DNA from: Oceanospirillum maris DSM 6286
GTDB taxonomy: Bacteria > Pseudomonadota > Gammaproteobacteria > Pseudomonadales > Halomonadaceae
Direction: 5' to 3'
DNA: 64,000 nt
NCBI RefSeq assembly: GCF_000422865.1
Contig: NZ_AUGW01000003.1
Coordinates: 124,001 to 188,000 of the forward strand
The notes under the pieces are model-generated. The model was not told the DNA's origin and did no database searches. It saw only the letters and a program-made list of their open reading frames with translations. How positions within the stretch are numbered: the stretch's first letter is position 1; each line of letters begins with the position of its first letter. The position numbers and the translations under genes were made by a program. Shown piece by piece: positions 10,467-18,839 of this stretch.

Positions 10467-10798
10467 ACGGTGGCTCTCCGATTTAATAGCCGATTTAAAA
10501 CCCATTAAAAATAACAGTACCAACCCTGACCCAATATCGGGTAAGGCAACTGACAAAGAAGCGGGCTGAAAAATTAAGCTGTTTGTCTTAACCAACCTAG
10601 ACCCAAATAGGGTGAAATGTCTGTTTAATCAATTAAATACGAAATTAACCAACAGGGCTGATTCAGCGAAAAAGAGGCGCACTATTATGCATTAATTTAC
10701 CAAGAGATAAAAATAGATAATCACGACAAGAGACGTACTAACCTGTCCAAAGGTAAGTTAGTACGCTTAATCTAACAATAACAGGCCTAATGACGACC
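10467..10798. other. Intergenic region between carbonic anhydrase and purE
   Basis: No gene is seen. It holds a 9-bp perfect inverted repeat, CGTACTAAC (10734-10742) / GTTAGTACG (10757-10765). This lies just downstream of the carbonic anhydrase stop and lacks a good T tract, so it is only a weak terminator candidate. It also holds one copy of a 17-bp repeat (10705-10721) shared with the other side of the carbonic anhydrase gene. The purE promoter presumably lies here too. Confidence 0.6.
10705..10721. repeat. 17-bp repeat, copy A
   Basis: AGATAAAAATAGATAAT occurs identically here and at 11598-11614, on either side of the carbonic anhydrase gene. The role is unknown. It may be a regulator site, or chance similarity of AT-rich sequence. 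Confidence 0.6.
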
Positions 10799-11461
10799 TT
10801 AATCTGTAAATGCACGAATCACATCAGCGTACTGCTCATCAAAATCATGGAACTCGGTATCTTGATAATTACAGCAGCGGACATCCCCTGTTTTAATATT
10901 GTAAATCCAACCATGGATATCCACTTTTCCGGTCGCCAGTTTGGCCGCAACAGCTGGGTGAGTACGTATATGCTGCACCTGTTGCAACACATTTTCTTCG
11001 ATCGCTTCATTCAAGTGCTCATGGCCAACACAGGTGTTATGAGGAATTCCGTGTCGTTCTCGCACAATCTCCATCGCCGACCGACAGTGGCTTAGCCACT
11101 CTTTAACGTGGGGTAATCCATCTAGCGCGTTAATATCAAGAGCACCTTTAATCGCACCGCAATCGGTGTGACCACAAATAATAATATGGCGAACACCTAG
11201 CACAGCAACGGCGTACTCCACAGAGGCTGTCATACCACCGGTTTCATTACTGTGGGGTGGAATAATATTACCCGCATTACGACAGATAAACAGATCCCCC
11301 GGCGATGTACCCGTTAATAAGTTAGGGTCAATACGAGAGTCAGAACAGGTGACAAAAAGCACGTCAGGGTTTTGACCCGACGCCAGAGCACCAAACAAAT
11401 CTTTATGTTCAGGGTAGACATTTTGGCGAAAATTGAGCAAGCCTTTAATGATTTTATCCAC
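10799..11461 (-). CDS. can: Beta-class carbonic anhydrase
   Basis: A 220-residue enzyme that interconverts CO2 and bicarbonate. Zinc ligands Cys39, His98 and Cys101 and the Asp41/Arg43 dyad (C-S-D-S-R and H-T-D-C-G-A) stand at or next to their positions in E. coli Can. I choose GTG at 11461, preceded by GGAG. The frame runs open to 11542, but the extra residues are not conserved. The gene is divergent from a CbbR-like LysR gene, which suggests CO2 or bicarbonate-linked control. Bicarbonate also feeds PurK, encoded just downstream, though shared transcription is not shown. Confidence 0.95.
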   Translation of the reverse strand: MDKIIKGLLNFRQNVYPEHKDLFGALASGQNPDVLFVTCSDSRIDPNLLTGTSPGDLFICRNAGNIIPPHSNETGGMTASVEYAVAVLGVRHIIICGHTDCGAIKGALDINALDGLPHVKEWLSHCRSAMEIVRERHGIPHNTCVGHEHLNEAIEENVLQQVQHIRTHPAVAAKLATGKVDIHGWIYNIKTGDVRCCNYQDTEFHDFDEQYADVIRAFTD

Positions 11462-11596
11462 GCAGAGCCATCTCCAAAGTATTGTTATTATCGAGCTATC
11501 ATCTTGGTTATATATCACGCCAACCAAATGCAAACCGCCCATTGGTTGTTATTTATAAGCATAATTTATACAGACTATTGTCTACTAAAGCTTTAA

Positions 11597-11642
11597 TAGA
11601 TAAAAATAGATAATATCTAGCTGATACATAGATTTTTATCTA
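11597..11642. promoter_or_regulatory. Inverted-repeat operator region between carbonic anhydrase and LysR genes
   Basis: TAGATAAAAAT (11597-11607) and ATTTTTATCTA (11632-11642) are a perfect 11-bp inverted repeat 24 nt apart. A smaller palindrome, AGATA-A-TATCT, lies inside at 11608-11618. The position between divergent genes and the AT-rich dyads fit LysR-type binding sites. This segment also contains copy B of the 17-bp repeat (11598-11614). Confidence 0.6.
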
Positions 11643-11710
11643 TGCTTTAACCTGCAATGCTTATCGCTACCTGTCACGATCAAACCCGATACGCAATAAC
11701 GGAGCACGTC

Positions 11711-12694
11711 ATGTCTGAGTCACGGCTGCAAGCCCGAGTTGGTACGTTACGCCAGTTAGAAATTCTATTAGCGGTATATCATCACGGCAGCATTAGCGAG
11801 GCCGCACGACAGTTGCACCTGACCCAGCCAACCGTGTCAATGCAGCTACGTAAGTTATCCGATGGCATGTCGATGCCCCTGTATTATCAAGTAGGGCGGC
11901 AGTTACAGCTAACAGAGGCCGGTCATGCAGCGGTAAAAACGGCGATTGAGGTACAAGGTTGTTTTGAACGCCTTGATATGAAACTGGCAGGCTTACAAGG
12001 GCTAACCACAGGTACGTTAAATCTTGCGATTGTAACTACGGCTAAATACTTTATTCCTCACTTGATCGGTGATTTTAGCCGTAAATTCCCCCAAATTGAC
12101 GGCCGCTTTCACGTGGGTAATCGACAGCAAATTATTAAACGTTTACGCTCCGGCGAAGAAGACTTTTATGTCTTCAGCCATCCGCCAGAAAGCGATGCCC
12201 TAGAAATGATGGAGCTGCTTCCCAATCGACTGCAAGCTATAGCTCCTTTAGATCACGTATTAGCCCAAAGAGCAGAGCAAGGTGTTATCCCTTTAATCGA
12301 GTTTTGCCAAGCCCCCTTTTTGATGCGAGAAGAAGGCTCCGGCACCCGTCATGCCATAGAGATGCACCTGGCAAAGCAAGGCCTACAGCTTAATATTCGT
12401 ATGACGATTGAAAGTAACGAGGCGATAAAACATTCGGTGATGTCAGGGCTAGGTGTATCCATTCTATCCGAACATACATTGGCGTTTGGTGAGCGGCAGG
12501 GCCTAGCAGTATTAGATGTTGACCACTTACCTATTATCAGCCACTGGTATTTAGCATGGTTAAAGGATAAACCGCTATCGCCAGTTGCTGCCGCCTTTTT
12601 AAATTACATCAAGCAATCAGGGCGGGAGCAAATTATGGCAGGCTTGGATCGTCGTAAATTTGAGTTTGAGCAAACAGAGCAAGACAAGGCATGA
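11711..12694 (+). CDS. LysR-family regulator, CbbR-like (copy 1)
   Basis: A 327-residue transcription factor with an N-terminal winged helix-turn-helix (R-Q-L-E-I-L-L-A-V-Y ... S-I-S-E-A-A-R-Q-L-H-L-T-Q-P-T-V-S) and a substrate-binding domain. The body contains the M-R-E-E-G-S-G-T-R stretch and S-N-E-A-I-K-H-S-V-M-S-G-L-G-V-S-I-L-S, both characteristic of the CbbR/RbcR subgroup. The ATG at 11711 follows GGAG. The frame upstream to 11657 is unconserved. Its divergence from carbonic anhydrase suggests that gene as a target. No RuBisCO gene is in the window. Confidence 0.9.
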   Translation: MSESRLQARVGTLRQLEILLAVYHHGSISEAARQLHLTQPTVSMQLRKLSDGMSMPLYYQVGRQLQLTEAGHAAVKTAIEVQGCFERLDMKLAGLQGLTTGTLNLAIVTTAKYFIPHLIGDFSRKFPQIDGRFHVGNRQQIIKRLRSGEEDFYVFSHPPESDALEMMELLPNRLQAIAPLDHVLAQRAEQGVIPLIEFCQAPFLMREEGSGTRHAIEMHLAKQGLQLNIRMTIESNEAIKHSVMSGLGVSILSEHTLAFGERQGLAVLDVDHLPIISHWYLAWLKDKPLSPVAAAFLNYIKQSGREQIMAGLDRRKFEFEQTEQDKA

Positions 12695-13015
12695 AGAAAG
12701 ATTAGAGCGTAAATAAAGATTAGCGCGGGTCGAAGTAAAAGGCTCTTGTCAGTAAGTCGCTAAACCCTAAACCGCAAAGAAACCTGATACTTTGACCGCT
12801 GTCTTAAGGGGCCGCCCTAAGATCTGCGGCAAGGTTAACGGCTGATCACGATAAGGTAAAATTGATATTTTTTCGTTTACCTATAACCTATTACTTATAG
12901 ATAAAATTCGACCAACTAGCCTGACTTAACAGGCTTAACCGATAAATTTAATGGTAATAGGAGTAGATCTAATGGAAACAGGAATAGATCTAATGAAAAT
13001 AGGAATAGGTGATGC
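12695..13015 (+). other. Intergenic region between the two LysR genes
   Basis: It is AT-rich in its second half and contains no convincing gene. It ends with three tandem 21-bp units (12951-13013) that run up to the start of the second LysR gene. A TAGATAAAA motif at about 12898-12906 resembles the AT-rich motif near carbonic anhydrase. Confidence 0.55.
12951..13013 (+). repeat. Three tandem 21-bp units, each with ATG and an AGGA-type ribosome site
   Basis: Units start at 12951, 12972 and 12993. Each begins with ATG and contains AGGA(G/A)TAG. The third supplies the likely Shine-Dalgarno (AGGAATAGGTG) for the second LysR gene. The units also encode a 29-codon frame (12951-13040) that overlaps the LysR start in another frame. 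Confidence 0.75.
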
Positions 13016-13981
13016 ATGCCTCTCTCGGTACACAAACTAACAGGTCGTTTGACCTTTCGTCAGCTCCAGGTTTTTCAAGCCGTTTACGAACAAAGTAGCT
13101 ACAGCAAAGCCGGGCAACTACTGGGATTGACACAACCCGCAGTCAGTAGCCAAATTAGACAGCTAGAGCAAGCGGTTGACCAACCTTTGTTTGAATATGT
13201 TGGACGACGGCTTTTTAGTACAGCGGCTGCCGAGCGTTTATCCGACAGTATTGAACACATTTTTATCGAACTCTCTAACTTGCAATCAGATTTAGGGGCA
13301 CTAAAGGAAAATGTAGCAGGGGAGCTGCGCCTAGTGGCCGTCAGCACAGCGCAATATATGGTGCCTTACTTGCTGAAGGGCTTTTTAGATCTGCATCCTC
13401 AAATCAATGTCAGCGTTAAGGTCGTCAATCGTGCGACAGCGTTACAGCGCTTAAACGATAACAATGATGACCTGATTATTATGGGCATGGTGCCCGTGGA
13501 TCGTGCGCTGATATCTTTACCTTTCCTAGATAACGAGCTTGTACCTGTCGTGCCAGAGGGTCATCCGTTATTATCCGACCCAAAGTCTAAAGTGACCCCT
13601 CAAGCTTTTTTAGACAGCCAACTCTTGGTACGAGAGCCCGGCTCCGGCAGTCGACTGGCATTAGAGCAACATTGCCAACAGCAAAAGCTAAGATTTAAGC
13701 CTACGATGGAGTTAGGTTCTAATGACTCGGTTAAACACGGCGTGATAGCAGGGCTTGGCGTAGGCGTTTTACCCAAACTGAGTATTACTGCAGAACTGGA
13801 GCTGGGCAAACTGAATATCGTCGATATACAGGGCTTTCCGTTACGCCGTGATTTCTGCGTGGTACATCCTCAGGCAAAACATCCAACCCCAGCGATGCAG
13901 GCTTTTTTAGATTACACCCAGCACAATATTGCTCAGTTTGAGGCTCTTTTCTTAAAAAGGTGCTCGCTTGATCTTAGGTAG
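13016..13981 (+). CDS. LysR-family regulator, CbbR-like (copy 2)
   Basis: A 321-residue LysR regulator paralogous to the one just upstream. The N-terminal helix-turn-helix reads R-Q-L-Q-V-F-Q-A-V-Y ... Q-P-A-V-S-S-Q-I-R-Q-L-E. The effector domain has R-E-P-G-S-G-S-R-L-A-L-E and S-N-D-S-V-K-H-G-V-I-A-G-L-G-V-G-V-L-P, matching the same segments of copy 1. The start at 13016 is preceded by tandem repeats that supply the ribosome site. Its end overlaps by 8 bp the 3' end of the convergent ATP-grasp gene. The target is not known. Carbon or sulfur assimilation genes are usual for this branch. Confidence 0.9.
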   Translation: MPLSVHKLTGRLTFRQLQVFQAVYEQSSYSKAGQLLGLTQPAVSSQIRQLEQAVDQPLFEYVGRRLFSTAAAERLSDSIEHIFIELSNLQSDLGALKENVAGELRLVAVSTAQYMVPYLLKGFLDLHPQINVSVKVVNRATALQRLNDNNDDLIIMGMVPVDRALISLPFLDNELVPVVPEGHPLLSDPKSKVTPQAFLDSQLLVREPGSGSRLALEQHCQQQKLRFKPTMELGSNDSVKHGVIAGLGVGVLPKLSITAELELGKLNIVDIQGFPLRRDFCVVHPQAKHPTPAMQAFLDYTQHNIAQFEALFLKRCSLDLR

Positions 13982-14984
13982 CAAAGGCCTGCAAGCACCA
14001 TGCAACACGTTCTTCCGCTGTTGCATGGGCAGCACCCTGCGCCTTCAGGGCTTCAACTTTTTGAAGTCTTGGCAATAGACCACAGCCATTAGCGGTCTGA
14101 ATGGCAAGACCAGGACGGGCGTTTAACTCTAACACCATGGGGCCTTTGGTTTTATCCAGCACCATATCAGCGCCGATATAACCTAAACCTGTCATCTCCC
14201 ATGCGCTGGCTGCCAACAATAACAACTGCTGCCAATCGGGAATAACTAAGGTATTTAGGGCGCGGCGGGTATCGGGATGATGGCTAATCGGTTGGTTATG
14301 CTGCACAGCCCGAACGGCTTTGCCGGTGGCAATATCCAGACCGACACCAACAGCCCCTTGATGCAAATTTGCTTTACCATCCGAACTTGCCGTGGAGCAA
14401 CGCATCATCGCCATAATAGGATAGCCCTGAAAAACAATCACACGAATATCAGGTACACCTTCGTAACTAAAATCGACAAAATTATCGTTAAATTCAATCA
14501 GATTCTCAACCACGGCCACATCATTCTTGCCGCCTAACGAGAATAAACCGGCAAGGGTATTGGTTATATGGCGCTCAACATCTTGCTGATTAAGCTCAGC
14601 CCCTGATGCCTTAAAGTAACGCCCATCTTTGTGGTGAGTGATCACTAAAATACCTTTCCCACCCGACCCTTGAGCGGGCTTAATGACAAAGCCCCCCCAG
14701 TCAGAAACCATCTGATGTATTTCAGGCACATGCACTTGGCTGCGAATAACGCCGATAAGCTCAGGAACTGTCGCGCCAGCTCTCTGGGCAATAAACTTGG
14801 TTTTAAGCTTGTCATCCACCAGTGGATATTTGCTGCGATCATTGTAGCGACCAATATAACTATGGTTGCGTTTATTCATGCCTAAAATGCCGCGTTGATG
14901 CAACTTTTTTGGCCGACAAAAATGGCGACTAAAAGGCATCATAAGCCACTTAACACGGGCGCTAATACTGTGTCCAATACCCAT
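13974..14984 (-). CDS. RimK-like ATP-grasp ligase (alpha-L-glutamate ligase-like)
   Basis: A 336-residue ATP-grasp protein of the 'alpha-L-glutamate ligase-like' family. Visible motifs are G-G-F-V-I-K-P-A-Q-G-S-G-G-K-G (nucleotide loop), D-I-R-V-I-V-F and the metal site M-V-L-E-L-N-A-R-P-G. It is the last gene of a three-gene operon: its ATG is 1 nt from the stop of the 7TM transglutaminase gene, so translation is probably coupled. Family work on amidoligases predicts peptide-bond formation between an amino acid and a protein or peptide. The substrate here is unknown. Its 3' end overlaps the convergent LysR gene. Confidence 0.9.
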   Translation of the reverse strand: MGIGHSISARVKWLMMPFSRHFCRPKKLHQRGILGMNKRNHSYIGRYNDRSKYPLVDDKLKTKFIAQRAGATVPELIGVIRSQVHVPEIHQMVSDWGGFVIKPAQGSGGKGILVITHHKDGRYFKASGAELNQQDVERHITNTLAGLFSLGGKNDVAVVENLIEFNDNFVDFSYEGVPDIRVIVFQGYPIMAMMRCSTASSDGKANLHQGAVGVGLDIATGKAVRAVQHNQPISHHPDTRRALNTLVIPDWQQLLLLAASAWEMTGLGYIGADMVLDKTKGPMVLELNARPGLAIQTANGCGLLPRLQKVEALKAQGAAHATAEERVAWCLQAFAT

Positions 14985-14985
14985 A

Positions 14986-16494
14986 TTAACGGTCTGCCAG
15001 AGGTTTAAAACGGCGTAATTCGCTAAGGCGATAACCGGTATAATTCCCTAGCATTAGGATTAGGGCCAAAATCATCAGCTGCAAACCTACAAAGTTAAAA
15101 GTGAGGTGACGTACCAGCTCTGAGGTCATAGCAAGATAAACGAGGATAGCAGTCAATAGTGAACCTCCTCCTTGAATAAACACCTCTTTTGCACCTTCTT
15201 CTTCCCAGAGAATTGACATACGTTCAATAGTCCATGACAAAATAATCATAGGGAAGAAAGTAATGCTTAATCCCTCAAGTAGCCCAATGCGATAGGCGAT
15301 AACAGTAAAGACCGAGATAATTAAAATCACCGCGATAATCACAGCAGAGATACGAGCGACCAACAGAAGATTAAGCCGAGATAGGTAGCTGCGAATCATA
15401 AGCCCTGTGCCAACAATAAGCAGAAAACCGATAATACCGGTGAGTAACTGCGTTTGAACAAAGGCAACAGCAATCAGTACAGGCATAAACGTGCCAGAGG
15501 TTTTAAGGCCAACAATGATACGTAAAAAGACCACCAGTAAAGCACCGACAGGAATCAGCATGATGGTTTTAAACATCGCCTGCTCTTCCACTGGTAAACT
15601 GTGAATTGAGAAGTTAAGCAGATCTTCCGCTTCGATTTTCTCTCGGGTCGCTTGCTGAGGTGAAATATCTTGAGCAATCATCGAAAAGCTAATGGCAGAC
15701 TGGCGGCCTCCGACTACATCAAGCAAACTGTGATAATCGTGGCTCCAGATCAGTAGATTACTGGGTTTACCTTCTGCTCCTGATATCGGATTGAACAATT
15801 GCCAACGCAATTTATTAGCATCCCAAACCTGCACCATAGGACGTATAACTTGACGACGGCGACCATCTTCAAGCTTGAGGCTAGCAACGATACGAGCCGG
15901 TATTTTTCGCATAGATAGCAAACTAACAATGGCATCTTCTCGATTGATAGAGTTAAGCAATAGCGCTGCATTTTGGTTCTTTGGGTCATTAAGCTGACGA
16001 ATAATCTCACGGGTTAAGGTCAGATTGCCTGCAGATTGCTTAAAAGCTTCACTCAATAACGCTTGGGCGGCTGTTTGGCGTAGCTCTTCAAAAACATGTG
16101 GCGTAGGGATGCGCGGCGGATAAATAGTATATTCGGCATCAGGGTCAACTAAAAAGCGAGCTTTATAGTAGATCAGCTGCTTTCCCTCAGCAGACCGTAT
16201 TGCCCATTGAGCACTACGCTTACCTTCATTCTCTTGCAAAGCAACACCATAGCCTTGAGAAGATGTGCTCTCGTTGATTAAGATAAAGCCCTGCTGGCTA
16301 TTAGGCGCGGCCATAGATGCTTTAACAGGGTCACCGGTGGCATCAAATGCAATTCTAGCCTCAACTTCCCATTGTGCTCGGGATTCACCGGGCAACCAAG
16401 GCACACCATAAACAGAGTGACGATAAAGACTCAGTGCAAGGCCGATAACAACTAATGCAGCCACGAACAGATAAAAGGGTAGGCGATTGATCAT
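14986..16494 (-). CDS. Inactive transglutaminase fused to seven transmembrane helices
   Basis: A membrane protein of about 502 residues. One N-terminal helix (L-F-V-A-A-L-V-V-I-G-L-A-L) is followed by a periplasmic region of about 280 residues with transglutaminase-like fold features (I-N-R-E-D-A-I-V-S-L-L ... P-A-R-I-V-A-S-L), then six or seven hydrophobic helices in the C-terminal third. I see no clear Cys-His-Asp triad, as expected for the 'inactive' family. I prefer ATG at 16494. A GTG at 16542 would add 16 residues with no ribosome site. It sits between the lipoprotein gene and the ATP-grasp gene, the usual order for this set. Confidence 0.88.
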   Translation of the reverse strand: MINRLPFYLFVAALVVIGLALSLYRHSVYGVPWLPGESRAQWEVEARIAFDATGDPVKASMAAPNSQQGFILINESTSSQGYGVALQENEGKRSAQWAIRSAEGKQLIYYKARFLVDPDAEYTIYPPRIPTPHVFEELRQTAAQALLSEAFKQSAGNLTLTREIIRQLNDPKNQNAALLLNSINREDAIVSLLSMRKIPARIVASLKLEDGRRRQVIRPMVQVWDANKLRWQLFNPISGAEGKPSNLLIWSHDYHSLLDVVGGRQSAISFSMIAQDISPQQATREKIEAEDLLNFSIHSLPVEEQAMFKTIMLIPVGALLVVFLRIIVGLKTSGTFMPVLIAVAFVQTQLLTGIIGFLLIVGTGLMIRSYLSRLNLLLVARISAVIIAVILIISVFTVIAYRIGLLEGLSITFFPMIILSWTIERMSILWEEEGAKEVFIQGGGSLLTAILVYLAMTSELVRHLTFNFVGLQLMILALILMLGNYTGYRLSELRRFKPLADR

Positions 16495-16553
16495 AGAGTT
16501 CCGTTGTCGAGTCGATGTTAGGTTAGCAAGAATCTTCTGCACGGCTTAAAAGG

Positions 16554-17621
16554 TTAGCTTTTATTATCTTCCGCATCCTTATTTTCAGTGTCCTTTCTAT
16601 TTTTGTCGCCATCCTTTTTTTCGTTCGCACTGGCGCTTTCAACGGTACTTTCTGGAGCTTGATACTTGGTATGAATATAAGATTTTCCCACATCAATTAG
16701 AGCAACATCTTTGAAAAACTCACGACCTAAGAGTATCGGATAAGTCATATTCGCTCGATTAGCTAATGTGAATTCTGTTTTTTCCCGTAATCCGCCAACT
16801 TGAATCCAAGCTTCAATAACAGGACGGCGCTCAGCTTTATCAGAGGATGCTTGAATGATTCTAACCCAACGAACAACCGGAGCTTCAATCACTTTAATGT
16901 TGCTCGCCTTGTCACTATGCAGCTCTGTGCTGCGTTCTGAGTCACCTATAGCATCAATATCGGTCTGATTATTTTCAGGCTCGCCACTTTTTTCTTTCTG
17001 GCTTCTTTCTTTCCGGCTACTTTCTTTCCGGCTACTTTCTTCCTCACGACTCTTCTCAAAACCTTTTCCACGACCTGCACTCGCTTTTACACGGGTCTTA
17101 TCAATAGAAACCCGAGGCGATGAAGCCGATAATTTAAAACGAACCCACTCGTTACCGTTACGTTCAAACAGTTCTTGGTCAACGGCATGTATGGATGAGG
17201 TGGTGGCTCCTGAGTCTATGCGGGCTTTAAAGCTTTCCTGTGCGGCATCAAGCCAAACCCACTCTCTACTACCGAGTATCACTTTATCTAAGTTCGTTTG
17301 GGCAGGTAATACTGTTTTTGCAGGGGCAACCTTTTTTTCTTTTTTCTGTTTCATCAAGCTAACAATTTTCTTTTGATCGCTTTTCAATTGAGCTAGGCTT
17401 TTGTCGGTATCAGCCAATCGATCCTGCAACCATTGAAGCTGCCCTGCTTGCTCGGTATTCTGCGTTTCTAACGTTTGTAAACGCACATGTATATTGGCAT
17501 CCATGGTCTGAATAGCATTAAGCGTTTGCTTATCTTGATTAAAAGCGCAACCAGACAGCAACCCTGTTAGGGCTATAAGCATCGCAATAGAGTATTTTTG
17601 AACGGGCAGAGGTATAAGCAA
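16554..17621 (-). CDS. Retropepsin-like ('ATP-dependent zinc protease' family) lipoprotein
   Basis: A 355-residue protein starting at TTG 17621 with a lipoprotein signal: hydrophobic run, then L-S-G-C with Cys25. Residues 30-95 are predicted coiled coil. Residues 112-320 form the RimB-like aspartic-protease domain with A-R-I-D-S-G-A-T-T-S at 134-142 (catalytic Asp136). That domain is interrupted at about residues 178-235 by a Lys/Ser/Glu-rich low-complexity insert. A charged tail rich in K, D, E and N follows. Families named 'zinc protease' here are retropepsin-like by fold. As first gene of the operon it may process or remove what the ATP-grasp partner adds, but that is inference. Confidence 0.87.
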   Translation of the reverse strand: MLIPLPVQKYSIAMLIALTGLLSGCAFNQDKQTLNAIQTMDANIHVRLQTLETQNTEQAGQLQWLQDRLADTDKSLAQLKSDQKKIVSLMKQKKEKKVAPAKTVLPAQTNLDKVILGSREWVWLDAAQESFKARIDSGATTSSIHAVDQELFERNGNEWVRFKLSASSPRVSIDKTRVKASAGRGKGFEKSREEESSRKESSRKERSQKEKSGEPENNQTDIDAIGDSERSTELHSDKASNIKVIEAPVVRWVRIIQASSDKAERRPVIEAWIQVGGLREKTEFTLANRANMTYPILLGREFFKDVALIDVGKSYIHTKYQAPESTVESASANEKKDGDKNRKDTENKDAEDNKS

Positions 17622-17847
17622 AAGAGGCTCTCTATAGTCTTAAATCGACAGATAATAGTCTTAAATCGACAAATAATAATCTTGAATCAGCAAATATATG
17701 GATTAGTCTACCTGAGATGATTTTACTGGAATAGCCTTATAAAGGTGTATTTTCTTGGTGAAATTTATCAGAGATATTAATTTTATTAGCACAAAAGGTT
17801 TATTTATCAGGTATCTATTAGGGTTTTCACGATAAACGACTCTCTTT

Positions 17848-18807
17848 ATGCTAGATCAGCCTTTACCTGTGAGCTTTAAAAACATGCCAATTCCCAGAAA
17901 CAATCTGCCGGTCTTCTGGCGGGATCCACGTTTTCCTTATCTTGAGCTGCGAGTGATTAAGGATGGCCATAAAGTATGTTATGCGCCCCATAGTCATCGT
18001 CAGTGGTCGATGGGGGTCATTTTGGCAGGACAGAGTTACTATCAGGTACAAAAGCTACCAGCAGAAGGCACAGGGACGCACTTCCATCAGATTCAAGCAG
18101 GTAGCTTAGTATTTATGAATCCAGATCAAGTCCATGCGTGTAGCGCCATTGATAATCAACCTTGGTCATACGGAATGTTTTATATTGATACGGCTTGGTT
18201 AGCAGATCGAGCCTATCAGATGGGTTTGCAGTCTAGTCAAAAATGGCAGGATATCCCGATTAACTTACTGAATCACTCAGGGCTATTTACATCGGTATCA
18301 GAGCTTATCTATAAACTACTGGCGACTCGACCAGCACAAATAGATGCCGTATCTAAACAAGATGACATAAACGCACCATCATCAGCGCTTTATTTAACCG
18401 CATCAATAGAAAAAAGTTTAAGCGATGTGTTACAGGTATTATTTAATCAGGCCTCAGGCGTGGTTGACGCTTCCCCTATAGCCTCCATCTCCCTCGTTAT
18501 CGAGCGAGTAGCGGCTTTGGTTGATGATCAACCGCAGGAGTCCTTACCTCTGGAGACCCTAAGCCAACAGGCAGGCGTCACAACAACCCATTTGATACGT
18601 GCCTTTAAACGCCATTACGGTTTAACCCCCCATGCTTATCAAGTGAATCGCCGCCTGCAATTAGCGCAACAAGCGTTAAAACAAGGTATGCCTATTGTTG
18701 ATGCCGCATTAATCGCAGGCTTTGCCGATCAACCCCATTTCCAAAGAGTATTTAAAAAAGTGCTACAGGCGACCCCAAACCGCTATCGCCAAGGGTTGAT
18801 GTTATAA
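17848..18807 (+). CDS. AraC-family transcriptional regulator
   Basis: A 319-residue regulator with an N-terminal cupin-like sensing domain (H-S-H-R-Q-W-S-M-G-V-I-L-A-G and the G-S-L-V-F-M-N-P-D-Q-V-H stretch typical of AraC ligand pockets). The C-terminal double helix-turn-helix is at about residues 225-318 (L-S-Q-Q-A-G-V-T-T-T-H-L-I-R-A-F-K-R-H-Y-G and G-F-A-D-Q-P-H-F-Q-R-V-F-K-K). AraC proteins of this architecture often control a neighbouring LysE-type exporter, and one lies immediately downstream on the opposite strand. A start at the Met of residue 13 is possible. Confidence 0.9.
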   Translation: MLDQPLPVSFKNMPIPRNNLPVFWRDPRFPYLELRVIKDGHKVCYAPHSHRQWSMGVILAGQSYYQVQKLPAEGTGTHFHQIQAGSLVFMNPDQVHACSAIDNQPWSYGMFYIDTAWLADRAYQMGLQSSQKWQDIPINLLNHSGLFTSVSELIYKLLATRPAQIDAVSKQDDINAPSSALYLTASIEKSLSDVLQVLFNQASGVVDASPIASISLVIERVAALVDDQPQESLPLETLSQQAGVTTTHLIRAFKRHYGLTPHAYQVNRRLQLAQQALKQGMPIVDAALIAGFADQPHFQRVFKKVLQATPNRYRQGLML

Positions 18808-18839
18808 AGAGCCGATATAAATCATTGTTGCAATATGTA

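Noticed and set aside
9978-10595. Longer purE start at 10595
   Set aside because: The extra 43 residues are unconserved, and a good ribosome site lies just before the ATG at 10466.
10734-10765. Terminator of the carbonic anhydrase gene
   Set aside because: The 9-bp stem is perfect, but no T tract follows on the minus strand. It is recorded only as a hairpin in the intergenic entry.
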